Origin: Cheiracanthium punctorium
Lineage: Eukaryota > Arthropoda > Arachnida > Araneae > Cheiracanthiidae
Direction of reading: 5' to 3'
NCBI GenBank assembly: GCA_038373885.1
Contig: JAWZYV010016944.1
Span: forward strand, 1,426,001-1,490,000
DNA length: 64,000 nt
In this document: positions 13,043 through 25,447 of the stretch, piece by piece
How the letters are laid out: every line of letters begins with the position of its first letter
Position numbering within the stretch: the first letter of the stretch is position 1
Translations under genes and position numbers: made by a program
Notes under the pieces: generated by a model
What the model saw: the letters and a program-made list of their open reading frames with translations, nothing else
Databases searched by the model: none
Told to the model about the DNA's origin: nothing

Positions 13043-14155
13043 TTAGAAAAGAAATTAACATTAATAAGCCATTAATAGCATTTTAGTAGAAAAACAAAAT
13101 ACAATTTATCAATTTCATTCATGTCAATTTAACATGCACATATACATATTTACTCCACTAAACTTCTAATTCTGAGATTGCTGTTAAATATTTGATAAAT
13201 TTTGAAAATTAAAACTTGATCTTTTTTAGAAAATATAACTTCACACAAGAAATTGTTTCAAATGCATTGTTATTAATGTTCAAAATGACAAAACTGGTTT
13301 TGAAAATGAAATGCACTTCAATTCACTACTAGATATTTATGTTAAACCATATGTCATGTTTTAATTTTTAGAGTATAATCAATGTGTATAATAATAACAG
13401 AAAGTGTGGTTTTCAGTGCAAACCACTAAAATTCTGCAACCAATCAGCAAAGCCTATCAGGAGTTAATGGTTTGGTAGCCCTCTTTTCTTTTGGTAGCTT
13501 TCCTTTGGCCAGTGCCCCATTTTTGATTTTTTTCATATTTTATATGTGGAAACATATGTACTATGAAGTTAAAATCCATTAAAGAAAAAATTCCATCTTA
13601 ATTCATTTTGTTATTAGGAGGAGTCAAAAACTGCAATTTTTGCCATTTTTACAAAATTTAAGGGTTTCTTAAACCTTACATATTTTCTGAAATAATAAAA
13701 ATAAACAAAAAGTGCAAACAGTTTTGAAATCTGTTAAGTTTCTGAATTATTTTCTGTGAAATAAATAGTTCTATCCGTATTTTAATAATTTCAAAAAACT
13801 TTAAAAAAGACTGAAATTTTGTTCAAAATGCCAGTTTTTTAAATTAAATATCTCATTAAGGGAAAGAGATAACTGTATGAAATTTTTACCTGTATTGGCA
13901 CTACTTACAATATGTTCTTGAAAAATAATCAGGCTGTTATTTTCTTTCTTTTCTGGACTATAAAAATTTAAACTTCGAAAATGTTTTAAAATCTGTATTT
14001 TTGACAGCCTGTAACTCAAAAGGGGGACCTGGTATTATCAGAAAATTTGACACGGAAGGACCACTATATGTAATCTTTATAACCAAATGTGCAAATTTCA
14101 TTCTGTTATTCTAATTGGTTAATGAAATACCGAGTCTTGAAATTGGAGAAATGAC

Positions 14156-15060
14156 AGTCTCAAAGGACTTGATAAGCTTAATTACCATTACGCAGGTATT
14201 GAAAACATAACAAAAAGAAAAAGATATTAGTGATAAATTATTTAATACTTTTATTTCAGTTTTGATGCCTATACAAACCTATGAGAAATAGTACGGGCGG
14301 AGAAGTGGATGATGTTACCTTTGGAAGGTCTAACTTGCCACTGCACTACTATTGAAAAAAAAAAAAAAAAACTTTTAACGTCTTTGTCTTTTTTAAAAAA
14401 GAGTTCTAAGACTGTAGCACTCAGTTCAACTTTAATGCTGTGTACTAATCCTGTTGGTATTAACAAATCCAAAGAAGATAAAAATCAGAATATTTTTTTG
14501 TTCAACCCATATGCTATCATTCTTTGCCCAGGATTAAAAAAAAAATAATTTTCAAATCTTTTTCAATATTAGATATATCTTTTAAACTACAGAGCCACCA
14601 CTTTTCTTCATAACCACAAGCTATATAGCTTTCTTTCTTGATACACTCAAAATAAATATTTTCTGAAGTGATTTTTGTATCAATAAAATGTTTAAAAAGT
14701 GAGATCTCATAAACTCTTAAAGTGTGGACCTTTGTACATAACTGTGGCAACCTAGTATATTTAATATTCTAATATGAGAATTAAACCTATTGGTAAGAAA
14801 TTCTCCTGCTTCTTCTGATACAAAAATATAGTTTATTCCAAGAATAGCTTTAACATTTCAAAAAATGATAGCATATAGGTTGAACCAAACTTTTCTAATG
14901 ATTTTATCTCCTGTGCATTTGTCAACACCAATAGGACGAATCACAGATTACTAAAGGCATCAAACTTAAATAAAAGTATTAAATTAATGAATTATCTTTT
15001 TTTATTTTGTTTTCAATAACTATGACTTGGTAATTAAGTTTAGTAAGTCTTTTGTCACCT
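14156..15060. repeat. Interrupted inverted repeat in TRIM9 intron 6
   Basis: Two pairs of inverted arms are nested. The outer pair is about 14156-14272 with 14957-15060 (AAGCTTAATTACCA and TGGTAATTAAGTTTAG; TTTGATGCC and GGCATCAAA). The inner pair is about 14450-14530 with 14859-14945 (TATGCTATCATT and AATGATAGCATA). About 180 bp of the left arm (14273-14449) is missing from the right. The transcript could fold into a long imperfect duplex. No TIR or target duplication could be set. Confidence 0.65.
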
Positions 15061-15831
15061 GAAACCATGGAGCTAAGAAGAGCTTTTCACTTGTTTGCAC
15101 ACAATATGTACAATATAGATATATTGATTTGAAAAAACAAGAATTTGAAATGTGTTGTGCTGTTTTTGATAGAAGTGCAGATATATGCAATAATAAGCAA
15201 TGCGTGTAATAAAAGTTGAAATATGCCATTTCTAACATGTGACTACCAAGTTTATTTTTTAGACAACCAGTTACTGACCTACGTGGTCTTTTTGGTCCAA
15301 ATATCCTTTGCTGGTGACTTCCCTACATATAACAGATATTTCTCTAGAGTGATGCGAAAACATATTGAATATAAATCTATTCTTTGTTTTGAATCAGTAT
15401 GTAATAGCATTTTTCCAACTAAAATTTGTTTTGATTATTATTTTAAGTACACTTATACTTCAGAGGAATAGTTATTCAGGTCATTTAATTTTCAACATGT
15501 TTAAAAGCTTTCTGTCTTTTTATGCAGAAAGCTAAAATATAAAAATTGTTTATTTCTGAAATGTATGATGTATAAGTATTAACAGATTATAAGGCTTTGA
15601 TCAGTGATAATATATTTTATATTTTTCATCATTTGAAGAATATTCTCACTTCTAACATTAAAAATATAATATAGTAGATATGCAATTTTTTTAATTGAAG
15701 AATAAATAGTGTCTTATGCTAACTTTACATACTTACATTTTGAATCCTTTATTATATGAATGAATAAATAAGGTCATATAAGTAGTAAAGTATTATTTAT
15801 TAATGCACTTTCCACCACAATTGATCTTTTA

Positions 15832-16008
<177 letters not shown>

Positions 16009-16135
16009 CTATAAAGGAATAAAAAAGTAATTAGATAATCTAATATTTGAGGCTTAGCTTTTAATTTTTCAAAGCAACATTAAAAAAAAAGAAACTGCAC
16101 TCCTATTATGGTAAGAAAAATAAGCTTTCCCATAC

Positions 16136-16275
16136 CCTGAATGCACCATTATTTCCATCATCTAATTCTAAAATATAACCTTCAACAAAACTTGAAGGAT
16201 GGGGTTGCCAAGCAATTGTAATGCTGTTATTTTCTGATGTACATTCCTCAGGGATGATAATAGGAGGTCCTGGAG
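16136..16275 (-). CDS. TRIM9: TRIM9 coding exon 5: FN3, first half
   Basis: This exon is 140 nt (two bases completing codon 417, then 46 codons). It encodes a proline-rich entry (PPGPPIIIPEEC) and the first strands of the fibronectin type III domain, including SITIAWQP and the well-conserved YILELDDGNNGAFR. The donor is GTATG, a usable non-consensus site. In TRIM9 the FN3 domain binds partner proteins such as netrin receptors; that role is family knowledge and not visible here. Confidence 0.94.
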
Positions 16276-16361
16276 CTAAAAATACAAAAATTTTTAGTCA
16301 TACAAACTCTTAACAATTTGAAGATTTAGAACAGACACACAATAACAAAACTGTATCTTAC

Positions 16362-16518
16362 GTTTCATTTGTAAAAAAGTCATATTTTCAATTGAATTTA
16401 TAACAGTTTGATGATCTAAAGTGAGATCAAAGTCATCAGATACCCATGGTGAACATGGTATTTCTTGGCCCCAAGTGATGTCAAGATTAGAAACTCTATG
16501 AATTAGTGATGTCCCGAC
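16362..16518 (-). CDS. TRIM9: TRIM9 coding exon 4: COS region
   Basis: This exon is 157 nt, enters in phase 0 and leaves one base over. It encodes residues 365-416 and the first base of codon 417. It begins VGTSLIHRVS and contains SDDFDLTLDH, the acidic block seen in human TRIM9 as TDFDLSLDN. This is the C-terminal subgroup one signature (COS) region, which in this family mediates microtubule association. Acceptor CTCAG and donor GTAAG are clean. The following intron is only 86 bp. Confidence 0.93.
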
Positions 16519-17224
16519 CTGAGGGAGGGAAAAGAATTCATATTAATTACTAAATTAGTCCACACAACAAATAGAAATGTTTTTAGAGTGAAAATGTGTA
16601 ATCAATCATGATTGCAAATCATTAAGCTGTCAAAAACCACAGTGATAATAGGAATTCAACACAGAACAGGAGAAATAAAGAAAACACTTTTACAAAGCAT
16701 CAATGCACACTTAAATCGTATTAACCATATTGATGTAGATACATAAGTGTAACATTTAACACACAGTAGAAAATTTACTTTCATTTTACATAACAGTGTT
16801 TATTGTCTCTATGGCATTTTAATTAAGAGTAATGAAAAGATCAATTTAGACAGAAAACCCCTCTAGCATTAGCCTACCAACTGCAACACAGGTGATAGAT
16901 GTAACTAGGTTTTGTTTGTTTTTACCTTAATTAACCAGTACTACCAATTTTTAAGTCTACCAAATAGTTTATAAAATTATACAGTGTATTTCCATCTTTC
17001 ATCTAGGTGTTCTAAAATTCCTTTTTTTCATGCTATTGAAAAAAACTATTCTTTATGAGTGCATGCACAAGTCCATCATTTTCATTTATGCTTTCATAGT
17101 TCATTATTCAAATATTATTCATTGTCTATCTCTGAAACATATTCCTGTATTGTTTTACAAGAAATTAAAAGCAACAATCTACAAGACAACAGTAGAACTA
17201 CAACATGCATTCAATACAACATAC

Positions 17225-17458
17225 CTGAAGAAAAGTTGATGGGTCAGTTTCTTTGAGAGCTTCAATACAGAACTGTAAAAGCCCAGTGGTTTGTTGTAGT
17301 TTTCCAGTACAAACTGTAACTTGCTCCTTCAATGATTTAATTTTAAAATCCCTTTCTTTCCTAATAAAGTCCACAAGCTGTTGTTTTCGAACATTTATTA
17401 ATTCAATGAGTAATTCACATTCACTTTCAATAGTATTTTCTAATTGAACACAATTTTC
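17225..17458 (-). CDS. TRIM9: TRIM9 coding exon 3: main coiled coil
   Basis: This exon is 234 nt, 78 codons, in phase 0. The acceptor is TTTCAG before GAAAATTGT and the donor is GTATGT after CTTCAG. It encodes residues 287-364, from ENCVQLENTI to DPSTFLQ. The stretch is rich in E, K, L and Q with heptad character, and the block TGKLQQTTGLLQFC matches the conserved end of the TRIM9 coiled coil. The open frames on the plus strand over this exon are shadows. A long T run on the minus strand (plus-strand A run at 17466-17482) lies next to the acceptor and could serve as the polypyrimidine tract. Confidence 0.95.
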
Positions 17459-17520
17459 CTGAAAGTAAAAAAAAAAAAAAAATGTAGCTATATATCTAAT
17501 AAGCTTATACTACTGAACTT

Positions 17521-18442
17521 ACAAGGAGAGGGCGCGACTTTGGACTCACCGATTTGAATGAAATTTGGTACAAATATAGCTCACAAGACATACAATCACT
17601 GATGCAAATTTTAGGATGCAACTCTCAGGCATTCTCAGGAAATCACGCTCCGAACATTCGAAGATCGGCGTATACAGCTTAAATACTTTTTTGATGCAAT
17701 AACGTGGTACCGACCATGGCGTAGAGCATATAATCGCTGGTTTGCAGAGATGTAGATAGCAAGTTCGAGTCCAGCTGCCGCTGGATTTGCTTTGGATGTT
17801 TCTTTTGTTCATATTAATAGTTAAATTTAATTAAATAATAAAAAATAAACAATTTAATCCTAGAGAATGTTTCATAAAGGAACAGATGCTTGGAGCTTGC
17901 AAACATATCTAATTTTGTGAATGGTTGTATTACGAATAATACAACCATCTGATCCTTGATGAAACACTCTCTAGGATTAAATTGTTTATTCTTATTATTT
18001 TTTGCTTATTAAATTGCTATACTATTTCTAAATACCACACAGGGGAAAAAATACCTATTATATTAATAATTTACATGAAATCGATTCAATTACGCAAGCT
18101 CTGATGATAAAATTTTTTTTTATTATTATTTAATTAAATTGGACATTAAAATGAACAAAAGAAACATTCAAAACAAATCCAGCGGTAGCTGGAATAGAAC
18201 TTGCTATCTACGGCTCTGCAAACCAGCGATTATATGCTCTACGCCACGGTCCATCCCTTGAAAGTGCATCAAAAAAGTATTTAAGCTGTATACGCTGATT
18301 TTCGAATATTCGAAGCGTGATTTCCTGAGAATGCCTGAGAGTTGCGTCCTAAAATTTGCATCAGTGATTGTATGTCTTGTGAGCTATATTTGTACCAAAT
18401 TTCATTCAAATCGGTGAGTCCAAAGTCGCGCCCTCTCCTTGT
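17521..18442. mobile_element. Fold-back element with tRNA-like arms, TRIM9 intron 2
   Basis: This 922-bp near-palindrome begins ACAAGGAGAGGGCGCGACTT and ends with the inverse of it. Its arms of about 300 bp are closely similar, and the inner TTTAATCCTAGAGA and TCTCTAGGATTAAA also pair, with a centre near 17939 (GGTTGTATTACGAATAATAC). About 135 bp of AT-rich sequence at 18010-18145 has no partner. Each arm holds a tRNA-like module (17713-17785 plus; 18185-18255 minus) with GTGGCGTAGAGC and AAGTTCGAGTCCAGC. Confidence 0.85.
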
Positions 18443-20407
18443 TAGTGACACAAGCAGAAGATGTATTAATTTTCATGAAGCATACATTACTAATAAAAAT
18501 TAATAGTGTTACTAAAATTAAGTTTTGCACTATATTGGATGTAAATCGATTAACTAGAACGAAAGATAGGAACATTTAATATTCGCATAGGATATCATCA
18601 ATTGGGGGTTCTTGTTAAATATTGGCGATATCGCTTGGCTGGATTAAGTTTTGGGGGTTTATTTTTTGTACCAATTTTGTCACCTACCAAAATCGTTAAG
18701 ACTGGCGACATCTGAAACTTTTTTTTTTACAACAAAAAAAAAAAAAAAAAAAAAAGAAACCTGCAATGTTTATTTATCTGCTTAGCATTACACAAATGAT
18801 GCAAGGAAAATGATAGAGAATTTACTAGACAGATTTTGCCAGAACTTTAGAGAAAACTCTCCAAAAAGTATAAATATATGAGTAGGTCATCCCACTGTTT
18901 CAGTCTTGATTTGGTTTTTCTATCAAACGCTAGCTATTAAGAACATTAAGAACATAACGCTTTGCATAATTTTGATACCAGAGGCACCATTGTTTTGAAA
19001 AGCTGTATTTTAAAATTTGTTTATGAATTCAGTATTGTTGCATGCTGTGGAGCAGTCAAGGGTTTGGCTCGAATATTCTGATATTTTAGCAAATGGAACA
19101 ATTTTATTTACAGTAAAGAGATTGTAGTATTTGAGGAAGTTTCACCGATTGATGACCAGTTATCTATAGAATACTACTTGTAAATTCCTGTAAATTGTAC
19201 TTTGAAGATTGCTTGAGAAGTTTCTAAAAACAGTTATGTTTGTGTTTCGTCCTGATATCTCGCCAGGCTACTGAAACTTTCTACAAACCCCACTAAGCAT
19301 ACTCTCTAATACGAATCTGACAATTCAGCAGAGTTTCTGCAACAAAGTGAATGATATACCACTGTGTTGTTCCGAAAGTTGGCTACATTATGTTTTTGGA
19401 ATTTTGAAGTTTTGTCAATTTTTTGATTATGAAAACACATCTTTTACTGTAGTGAACTACAATGGAACGACACATGCGGTATGAATCTAGCTTATCTGTC
19501 CTGTCAGATATTTCTCAAAATCTACAGGTGGACACTGTTGTGCTACTCTTAGTGTTTATCATACATTGTTACTAGTGTGGTAACACGCACTAAACTGAAA
19601 CGTTCTAGGTGAAAAACAGAAATTGCGTTGTTACTCCTAGAAAAATAGTTGCAGTTTTCCTCAAAATAGTTGCTTTTTAGTTGTTTTCACATGTAAATAG
19701 TCGCCTATTATCAGTTACAGTAGCAAATAGTCTCCTTTTAGTAGCCAGTTGGCACCCTGTAGAAAAACAAATGCAACAATGGTAAACGTGATGAACATGA
19801 CTTCTATTTACTAATTATTTATTTCTGACAGAAATCTAAGCACTATTCATTTGTAAAATCAATCAAAATATCTGCTATTGAAGATTATAAAAACTTGAAG
19901 CAACTTTTATTTATTTTATTGCTAGCTGCGTACCCATTCTCTGCATGGTACGAAATGAATATTACATATATAATTCGAATTAAATCCACTGATGCGGAAT
20001 TTCAAAAAGTGAAAATTATTTGAACAATAGCAAAAAGTAGGTGACATGCATACAAATCTGTGATAATTGCAACATGATGACATAAAACCTCTGTCAGTGC
20101 CACTCGCGATCAAAACAGAACTTTATGGATGCAAACGAAACTCTTCATTTTTGAAATGCCTTATCTATACAACACTATTTCTTAGGTTTAATTTATACCA
20201 TTAATATAAACTTCAGATATAACATTGCATGAAGTAGACATTTTATTTTATCATGCAGTTCGTAAAGCATGAACACTGCATTAGTGCAGTGATGTTTCAG
20301 CGAGTATTCCTGAAATTTTTACCTAACAAAAATTCTTAACACACATATTGAGGCTATCTTAAATTTAAAAAAAAAAAAACCTACATGAAACATTCGATGC
20401 ATAAAAC
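18443..20407. other. TRIM9 intron 2, no feature recognised
   Basis: This is AT-rich intronic sequence with an A run at 18730-18755 and short direct motifs (AATAGTTGC, AATAGTCGC, AATAGTCTC near 19.65-19.73 kb). I see no exon, TIR or coding relic. Confidence 0.4.
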
Positions 20408-20420
20408 TGATGTCAATCTC

Positions 20421-20671
20421 TGTCTGCCTGCCTGTCTTGTTCCCACGGATTATGGGGGCTTCATCACCCCCTAGCATTTTTTGCCAAGTCCAAATCCAGA
20501 TTAGATCGATAGCGGCAGTACCTGCCAAATGTGATCATTTCTACCTCATTCAGGAGCTGATGGATAGCAGCACTACTGGTTGTTAGGCAGTCTATGGTTA
20601 ATCGCAGGATCGATCTCACAACCTTTTGGCTACGAGACTAATGCCTCTCCCAACTGGGCAACCGTGGCTCC
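20421..20671 (-). mobile_element. tRNA-derived SINE with 13-bp target duplication
   Basis: On the minus strand the element starts GGAGCCACGGTTGCCCAGTT, with A-box-like GCCCAGTTGGGAGAG and B-box-like GTGAGATCGATCC. A body of about 170 bp follows, ending in a GACAGGCAGGCAGACA simple tail. It is flanked by TGATGTCAATCTC (20408-20420) and TGACGTCAATCTC (20672-20684), which differ at one base. The long duplication and simple tail indicate LINE-driven insertion. Confidence 0.8.
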
Positions 20672-21826
20672 TGACGTCAATCTCACTTTAACACTTGAAG
20701 TTAAAATAAATAACTAATTTCAAATTCTATTTTTAGTACAATAGTTGTCAGTGTCAAATTCAATATTTAAATGAAATTTGAAGTTGTTTCTATAGTTTTT
20801 GGTCTCATAAATTGAAAATAAATACATGAATATAAAATAAATAGAACTTTAACAAAGATTCTGCAAACGCAATGGAAAGAGCAAATTATTTCATATGGTA
20901 TTTTGCATTACTGGCGAGTGCCCTTGTTGTGCACATTAATTGCAATATCATTTTCATACATGACACATATCATAAATTATCAGTGGATTTATTTTTTACT
21001 TTCATTTCACATTCCTGATTTCTCATCCTCTCTTAAGAGATTTTTGCATGCGCATTATTGTTTATCATTTACCATTAGAGTTACCAATAAAATAGTTCTC
21101 CATATCGCTACTTCTATGCAAAAAAAAAAACGTTAATCTGCATTTTCCTAGTTTCAAGAAAAAGCCTTCAAAGTTTCATTGCTTCAGTTTATCCTGATTA
21201 TTCAATTTTCACATAAGCTAATTAAATCAATATACGAAACTTTGGCATAGTCTACAGAATTGCTTAGAGACCTCGAAAATGAATTTAGGTAAAAATCACC
21301 AAAATTTCAGATTCATGTTTTTATATTCTTATGCATAATCCTTCGCAGAATAGTGTATTCAGCACCATGAAATATTTCATCTCTTTGTAGTGACAAATAT
21401 CAGAGATGTACCAAAATTATATTTTAAAATTATTTTACTCATTTTACTCTCACTTGCAACAGACCTTATTAAAGTTAATTTGAGATGTTGGGGCTATTAC
21501 TAGCTAATCGGTATTTCCAAAAATTTTCAGAGCTATTTTGCTATGACATAACTTTTGTGCAAGAGCTTGTTAAGTTGCTAGAATTCAGCCAAAAAAATTG
21601 CCAAAAGTCATTAAAACATGGCGACATTTTGAGTGAGAAACACTCAAGTATAATAAAGTTTTAAATAGTCACAGCTAAATTTGCTTGCAAAAGAACTGTT
21701 GATCATTGCATCTTTCAAGACTAATCTCACAGCATTTGCAGAGATAATGCTAGTAATATTTATACAGATGATAAATAGATCATGGAACAATGCTTGAAAT
21801 AAAATTCTGAAGCTAGCAGCAAAATA

Positions 21827-22465
21827 CAGAGCCCAATCAAGGCAAGTGTGGGCCCTGGGCAAAAGAAAAATATTGGGCCCCACACGATAACTTTCCCCCT
21901 TCTAAAAAAAACAATTACGATCAGTTTATTCTGAAAAGTTTTAAATATTTTCCCCCTTCCTCCTAACACGAAATTTTATTTTAAGTAAAATGAAATAAAC
22001 GAATATATATGATATCAATTAAACATATAACATGATATAACAGATGCTGTATTATAGTTGCCAAAATGTACTGGATACAATAAACCACATTTTAAAAAAT
22101 ATTTTTTTTAAATAACAGCTAACCAACATATTTAATTACAAAAATTTTGCTACTTTCAAACTTTAAAAATACTGTTTACAAAAAGGTAGTTAATCGGATT
22201 CTACAAATGTTAGCAGCTATGCTATATCGACTATATAGAGCCTTTTGACGAATTGAAAAGAAGTTTGAATTAACTGATACAGATGTAAGTTTAAATTTTC
22301 ATTGTTCATATTTTATAATTGAAAAACAATACAACTTTTGATGCTTTTTTCCTTTGTTATCTTATTCTGAAATTACAAAATTGTAAAATATAAGATTTTT
22401 GGGCCCCCTAAAATCTGTGGGCCCTGGGCAGTTACCCCGTTTGCCCTGCCGGTAATATGGCACTG
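21827..22465. mobile_element. hAT-like non-autonomous element, 8-bp duplication
   Basis: This 639-bp element has termini CAGAGCCCAATCAAGGCAAG and, inverted, CAGTGCCATATTACCGGCAG. It is bounded by a perfect 8-bp duplication GCAAAATA (21819-21826 and 22466-22473). Both ends carry a GGGCCCTGGGC block. The right two-thirds resemble sequence inside the TIR elements at 44.7-45.1 and 61.6-62.0 kb. No transposase is present. Confidence 0.85.
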
Positions 22466-22473
22466 GCAAAATA

Positions 22474-22967
22474 TACTGTGACTTTTTATAAGTTGGCAAC
22501 AAAGAGCATTCAGCTCACGGTAAAATCTTACATTTTCACTAATAACAATAAATTGCAGATCTGCAAATTTCTTTCTTCAAAAAAGTGAATCAATAATGCA
22601 ATGAAAGAACCAAAAGAAAAATATGCTTTATTTTTCAAGTAAGCATTCTGCAATTCTGTAAGCATTCTGTAAATTTAAAATACATCTGAGATAGAAACAC
22701 TCAAGTAATAAAATTTTAAAATACTCACAGCTAAACATGCTGCAAGAACTGCTGATCATAGCTATTAAGAATAATCTCACAGCATTTGCAGCAATTCCAC
22801 AACTTATTTCGAGCCCTGTCATGGACTATTATCTTAAGTAATATTATGCAAATAAAAATGCATGCATTTTTAGTTTATTATGCAAATAAACTAAAACTGA
22901 CAACACTGACAAAATTTTCTATTAGATTTAAGGTATCGAATATACATAAAACAAATTTTTAACTTAC
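22474..22967. other. TRIM9 intron 2, no feature recognised
   Basis: AT-rich intronic sequence. Segments near 22660-22760 (GAAACACTCAAGTAATAAAATTTT, CTCACAGCTAAACATGC) partly repeat 21640-21730, suggesting an old local duplication that flanks the hAT-like element. Confidence 0.4.
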
Positions 22968-23063
22968 TGTCACTTTATCAGACATAGCTTTCAATTTCTG
23001 GATAAATTCTGTTGTACCTTTAGCTTTTTCTGATAATATTTGAAGATTTTGTGATAATTCAGT
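22968..23063 (-). CDS. TRIM9: TRIM9 coding exon 2: coiled-coil start
   Basis: This is a 96-nt, 32-codon exon in phase 0 at both ends, too short for an open-reading-frame list. On the minus strand it follows a T-rich tract ending in AG (23064-23065) and is followed by the donor GTAAGT (22962-22967). It encodes residues 255-286, starting TELSQNLQ and ending MSDKVT, which matches the first coiled-coil helix of TRIM9/TRIM67. The coiled coil makes the antiparallel dimer of TRIM proteins. The upstream intron is about 11.8 kb and the downstream one about 5.5 kb, both rich in transposons. Confidence 0.93.
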
Positions 23064-23420
23064 CTAAAAACATATTTACAAAAAAATTATGCATATAATA
23101 AAAAATATAGATATACTTGTTTTTATAAAAATTAAGAAACATATATAAACATGTAATTATTTAACATTAAATTTTATGTTAATAATATAAAGTTGAAAAA
23201 AGCAAAGTAAGAGATTTTTAAAAAGTAATTGAACATGGACTATCAATATAAAATATGTAATTGACATTCCCTCATACTTATGACCAAAAAACTCATATGT
23301 GTATCATTTTTTCCAATATTTCAAATTCATAATCTTCTTTACATATTCTAAGGACTTTTGGGAGATCCCATGAAAAGTAACAAATGAGCAAAAAGTTATC
23401 TTTTTCCCCTCATATTAATA

Positions 23421-23888
23421 CAGTATGGAACCTCTTATCCGGAAAACCAGTTATCCAGAATAATTTTTCAATTGATTAAATTCCTATTTTTTCCCGAAAG
23501 AAAAGCAAAAAATGAGGTTTTTTGAAAATATTTCTTATCTTTTCGTTTTTTATTTTGAGTACTACAGCTAGAATTTATAAAGTAAGCAATCTGGTAAGGT
23601 ATTTTATTTATTTTTTTAGTGTGTGACTAAGTTTTCAAGAAGTTATCATATATTTACTACTTCCTCTCTAAATCATTATTTATCTTGATCATATTACGAG
23701 TTTTTTTTTATATTATTTTTCTAGTATATTAACAATTAATGTTTAATTCTAATCAAAAATAGAGAGTAACATTTATGCTACCAATCAAATCACTAGATAT
23801 CATGTTAATCCCCAATCAGTTATCCAGAAAATTCAGTTATCCAGAATACACCCGGTCCCAACCATTCCGGATAACAGGTTCCATACTG
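23421..23888. mobile_element. Tigger-like MITE in TRIM9 intron 1
   Basis: This 468-bp element has ends CAGTATGGAACCTCTTATCC and, inverted, CAGTATGGAACCTGTTATCC, each next to TA (23419-23420, 23889-23890). Subterminal motifs (CCAGTTATCCAGAATA and similar) recur at both ends. It contains no frame longer than chance, so it depends on a pogo/Tigger transposase from elsewhere. Confidence 0.85.
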
Positions 23889-24079
23889 TATTTATATTAT
23901 TTAACAGTTAAGACATCATACTAATTGAATTTTAAGTATTTTTCAAGAAATCTGCTTATACAGAGGCAGCAGGGAGTGAAATGTAGATGTTTAAGAGATT
24001 GACGTTGAGCAGCTAAGATGTTTTGTTTAGTTAAACTTTTTTTTTAATTACGCCAAGCCAATGTCTTTTTAGACATGAG

Positions 24080-24259
24080 GTGCCTTAGTCCAGTCAGTAC
24101 TACAACAGGGAGATAGCACCAGAACAAGGAAGAACTCCAAAATTTTCACTACAATGAACATCAGAAAGGGAGGGGCAACTAAAAGTTGTTTTAGCTTTTA
24201 TATCATGTCCGTAATAAGTTTGATCAGTCATAACCACACTAAAAAATGAGGCAGGTGAA
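24080..24259. repeat. 180-bp duplicated segment, copy 1
   Basis: This is nearly identical to 25702-25881; I see one substitution (ACCACAC against ACTACAC). The next bases are the hAT-like MITE at 24260, absent from copy 2. The segment itself is not recognised. Confidence 0.9.
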
Positions 24260-24414
24260 CAGTGGCGTAGTGAGGGAGGGTTTTGGGTGTCAGAACCCTC
24301 CCTAAAATTTAGCAGAGTTCTATTATTGACATGAAGAATGCGATCCATAATGTAGATTATCCATTACATCAGTGCCTAAACCCCCCCTAAAAATTTTTTC
24401 TGGCTACGCTACTG
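24260..24414. mobile_element. hAT-like MITE, 155 bp
   Basis: The ends are CAGTGGCGTAG and its inverse CTACGCTACTG. They are flanked by CAGGTGAA (24252-24259) and TAGGTGAA (24415-24422), an 8-bp duplication with one change. The paralogous site at 25874-25881 has a single CAGGTGAA and no insert. The interior has inverted G-rich and C-rich runs. Confidence 0.85.
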
Positions 24415-25447
24415 TAGGTGAACAGTTTTTCTTTTTTGTAAGTAATCCAACATATTTACAAAAAAAAAAAAAAAAAAAAAAGGGGAAACCATTCACTTAA
24501 ATAGTTTTTCTTTCCTAAATAGTGAACAGTTTCTTTTTTGTAAACAATCTAACTTATTTACATAATTTGCATATTAAATAATTGGCACTTGATATCTTAT
24601 ATTATCAATTCTGTGACCTACAAGATAAAAGAGGTTGTGTATAATACTATTGTTGTTATAGCATGTATTTAGGATTTCTGAAATCTTCAATTTTAAATTT
24701 GTAAAGTAAATCAGTATATAATCAGTCAATTTTGTTATACTTCCAAAATCATGCACTTTGGACAAAGTTATTTTATTTGCTTTTTTAATTTTTTAGTCTT
24801 TTCATCTCTTTCTATTTTACTTCACCCTTTTTCTCCATTTTTGTGTTTCTTCGTGTTGTGCCTTTCTTCTGCTATGTTTTTTAAATGTTGCTAACGAAGA
24901 GCGTTTTTTTCCAGGATAGTAGTAAAAATTGGAAAAAAAACCTAGGCAAAAATCGAAGGGTGGGGGGGTATATGAAGAATTGAATTGGTCATTTCTAGTA
25001 TTGTGATAATTATTGAATATTCCATATAATTGTCTAGGCTCTGATTATCGCATGAGCACTTGGTGCCCATGTCCTAGGTACTACACACAGATTGAGGTCA
25101 AAAATAGAGTTTAAGCTAAAGAGGGTGTCAATGATTTAAATCAGGGATGCCTGACCTCTGGCCTTTGAGCCATTACCAGCTCATGATACCCTATTTCATT
25201 CACTCGCCAACCTAGTTGCATGTAAATCAGAATTCATCAATTTAATTTTTAAGAAATTGTGGCAATTAAATTATTTCAGATTTGTTTTCAATGGTCATAA
25301 ACACTACACTAAAAAATGTTCTTTACAAGTGACTTTTATCAATATGTATGTTTTTTCTATGTGCCATCATATTTTCAAGAGCTTTTATTTGATTTTTATG
25401 CCATTTTTATTTCTATGCACCATCATATTTTCAAGAGCCTTCAGTTG

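Noticed and set aside
14517..14750. Minus frame with ACGYEEKWWLCSLKDIS as a coding exon
   Set aside because: It resembles a motif seen in transposon-linked proteins, but it is short, lies in TRIM9 intron 6 within an inverted repeat, and I cannot name the family reliably.
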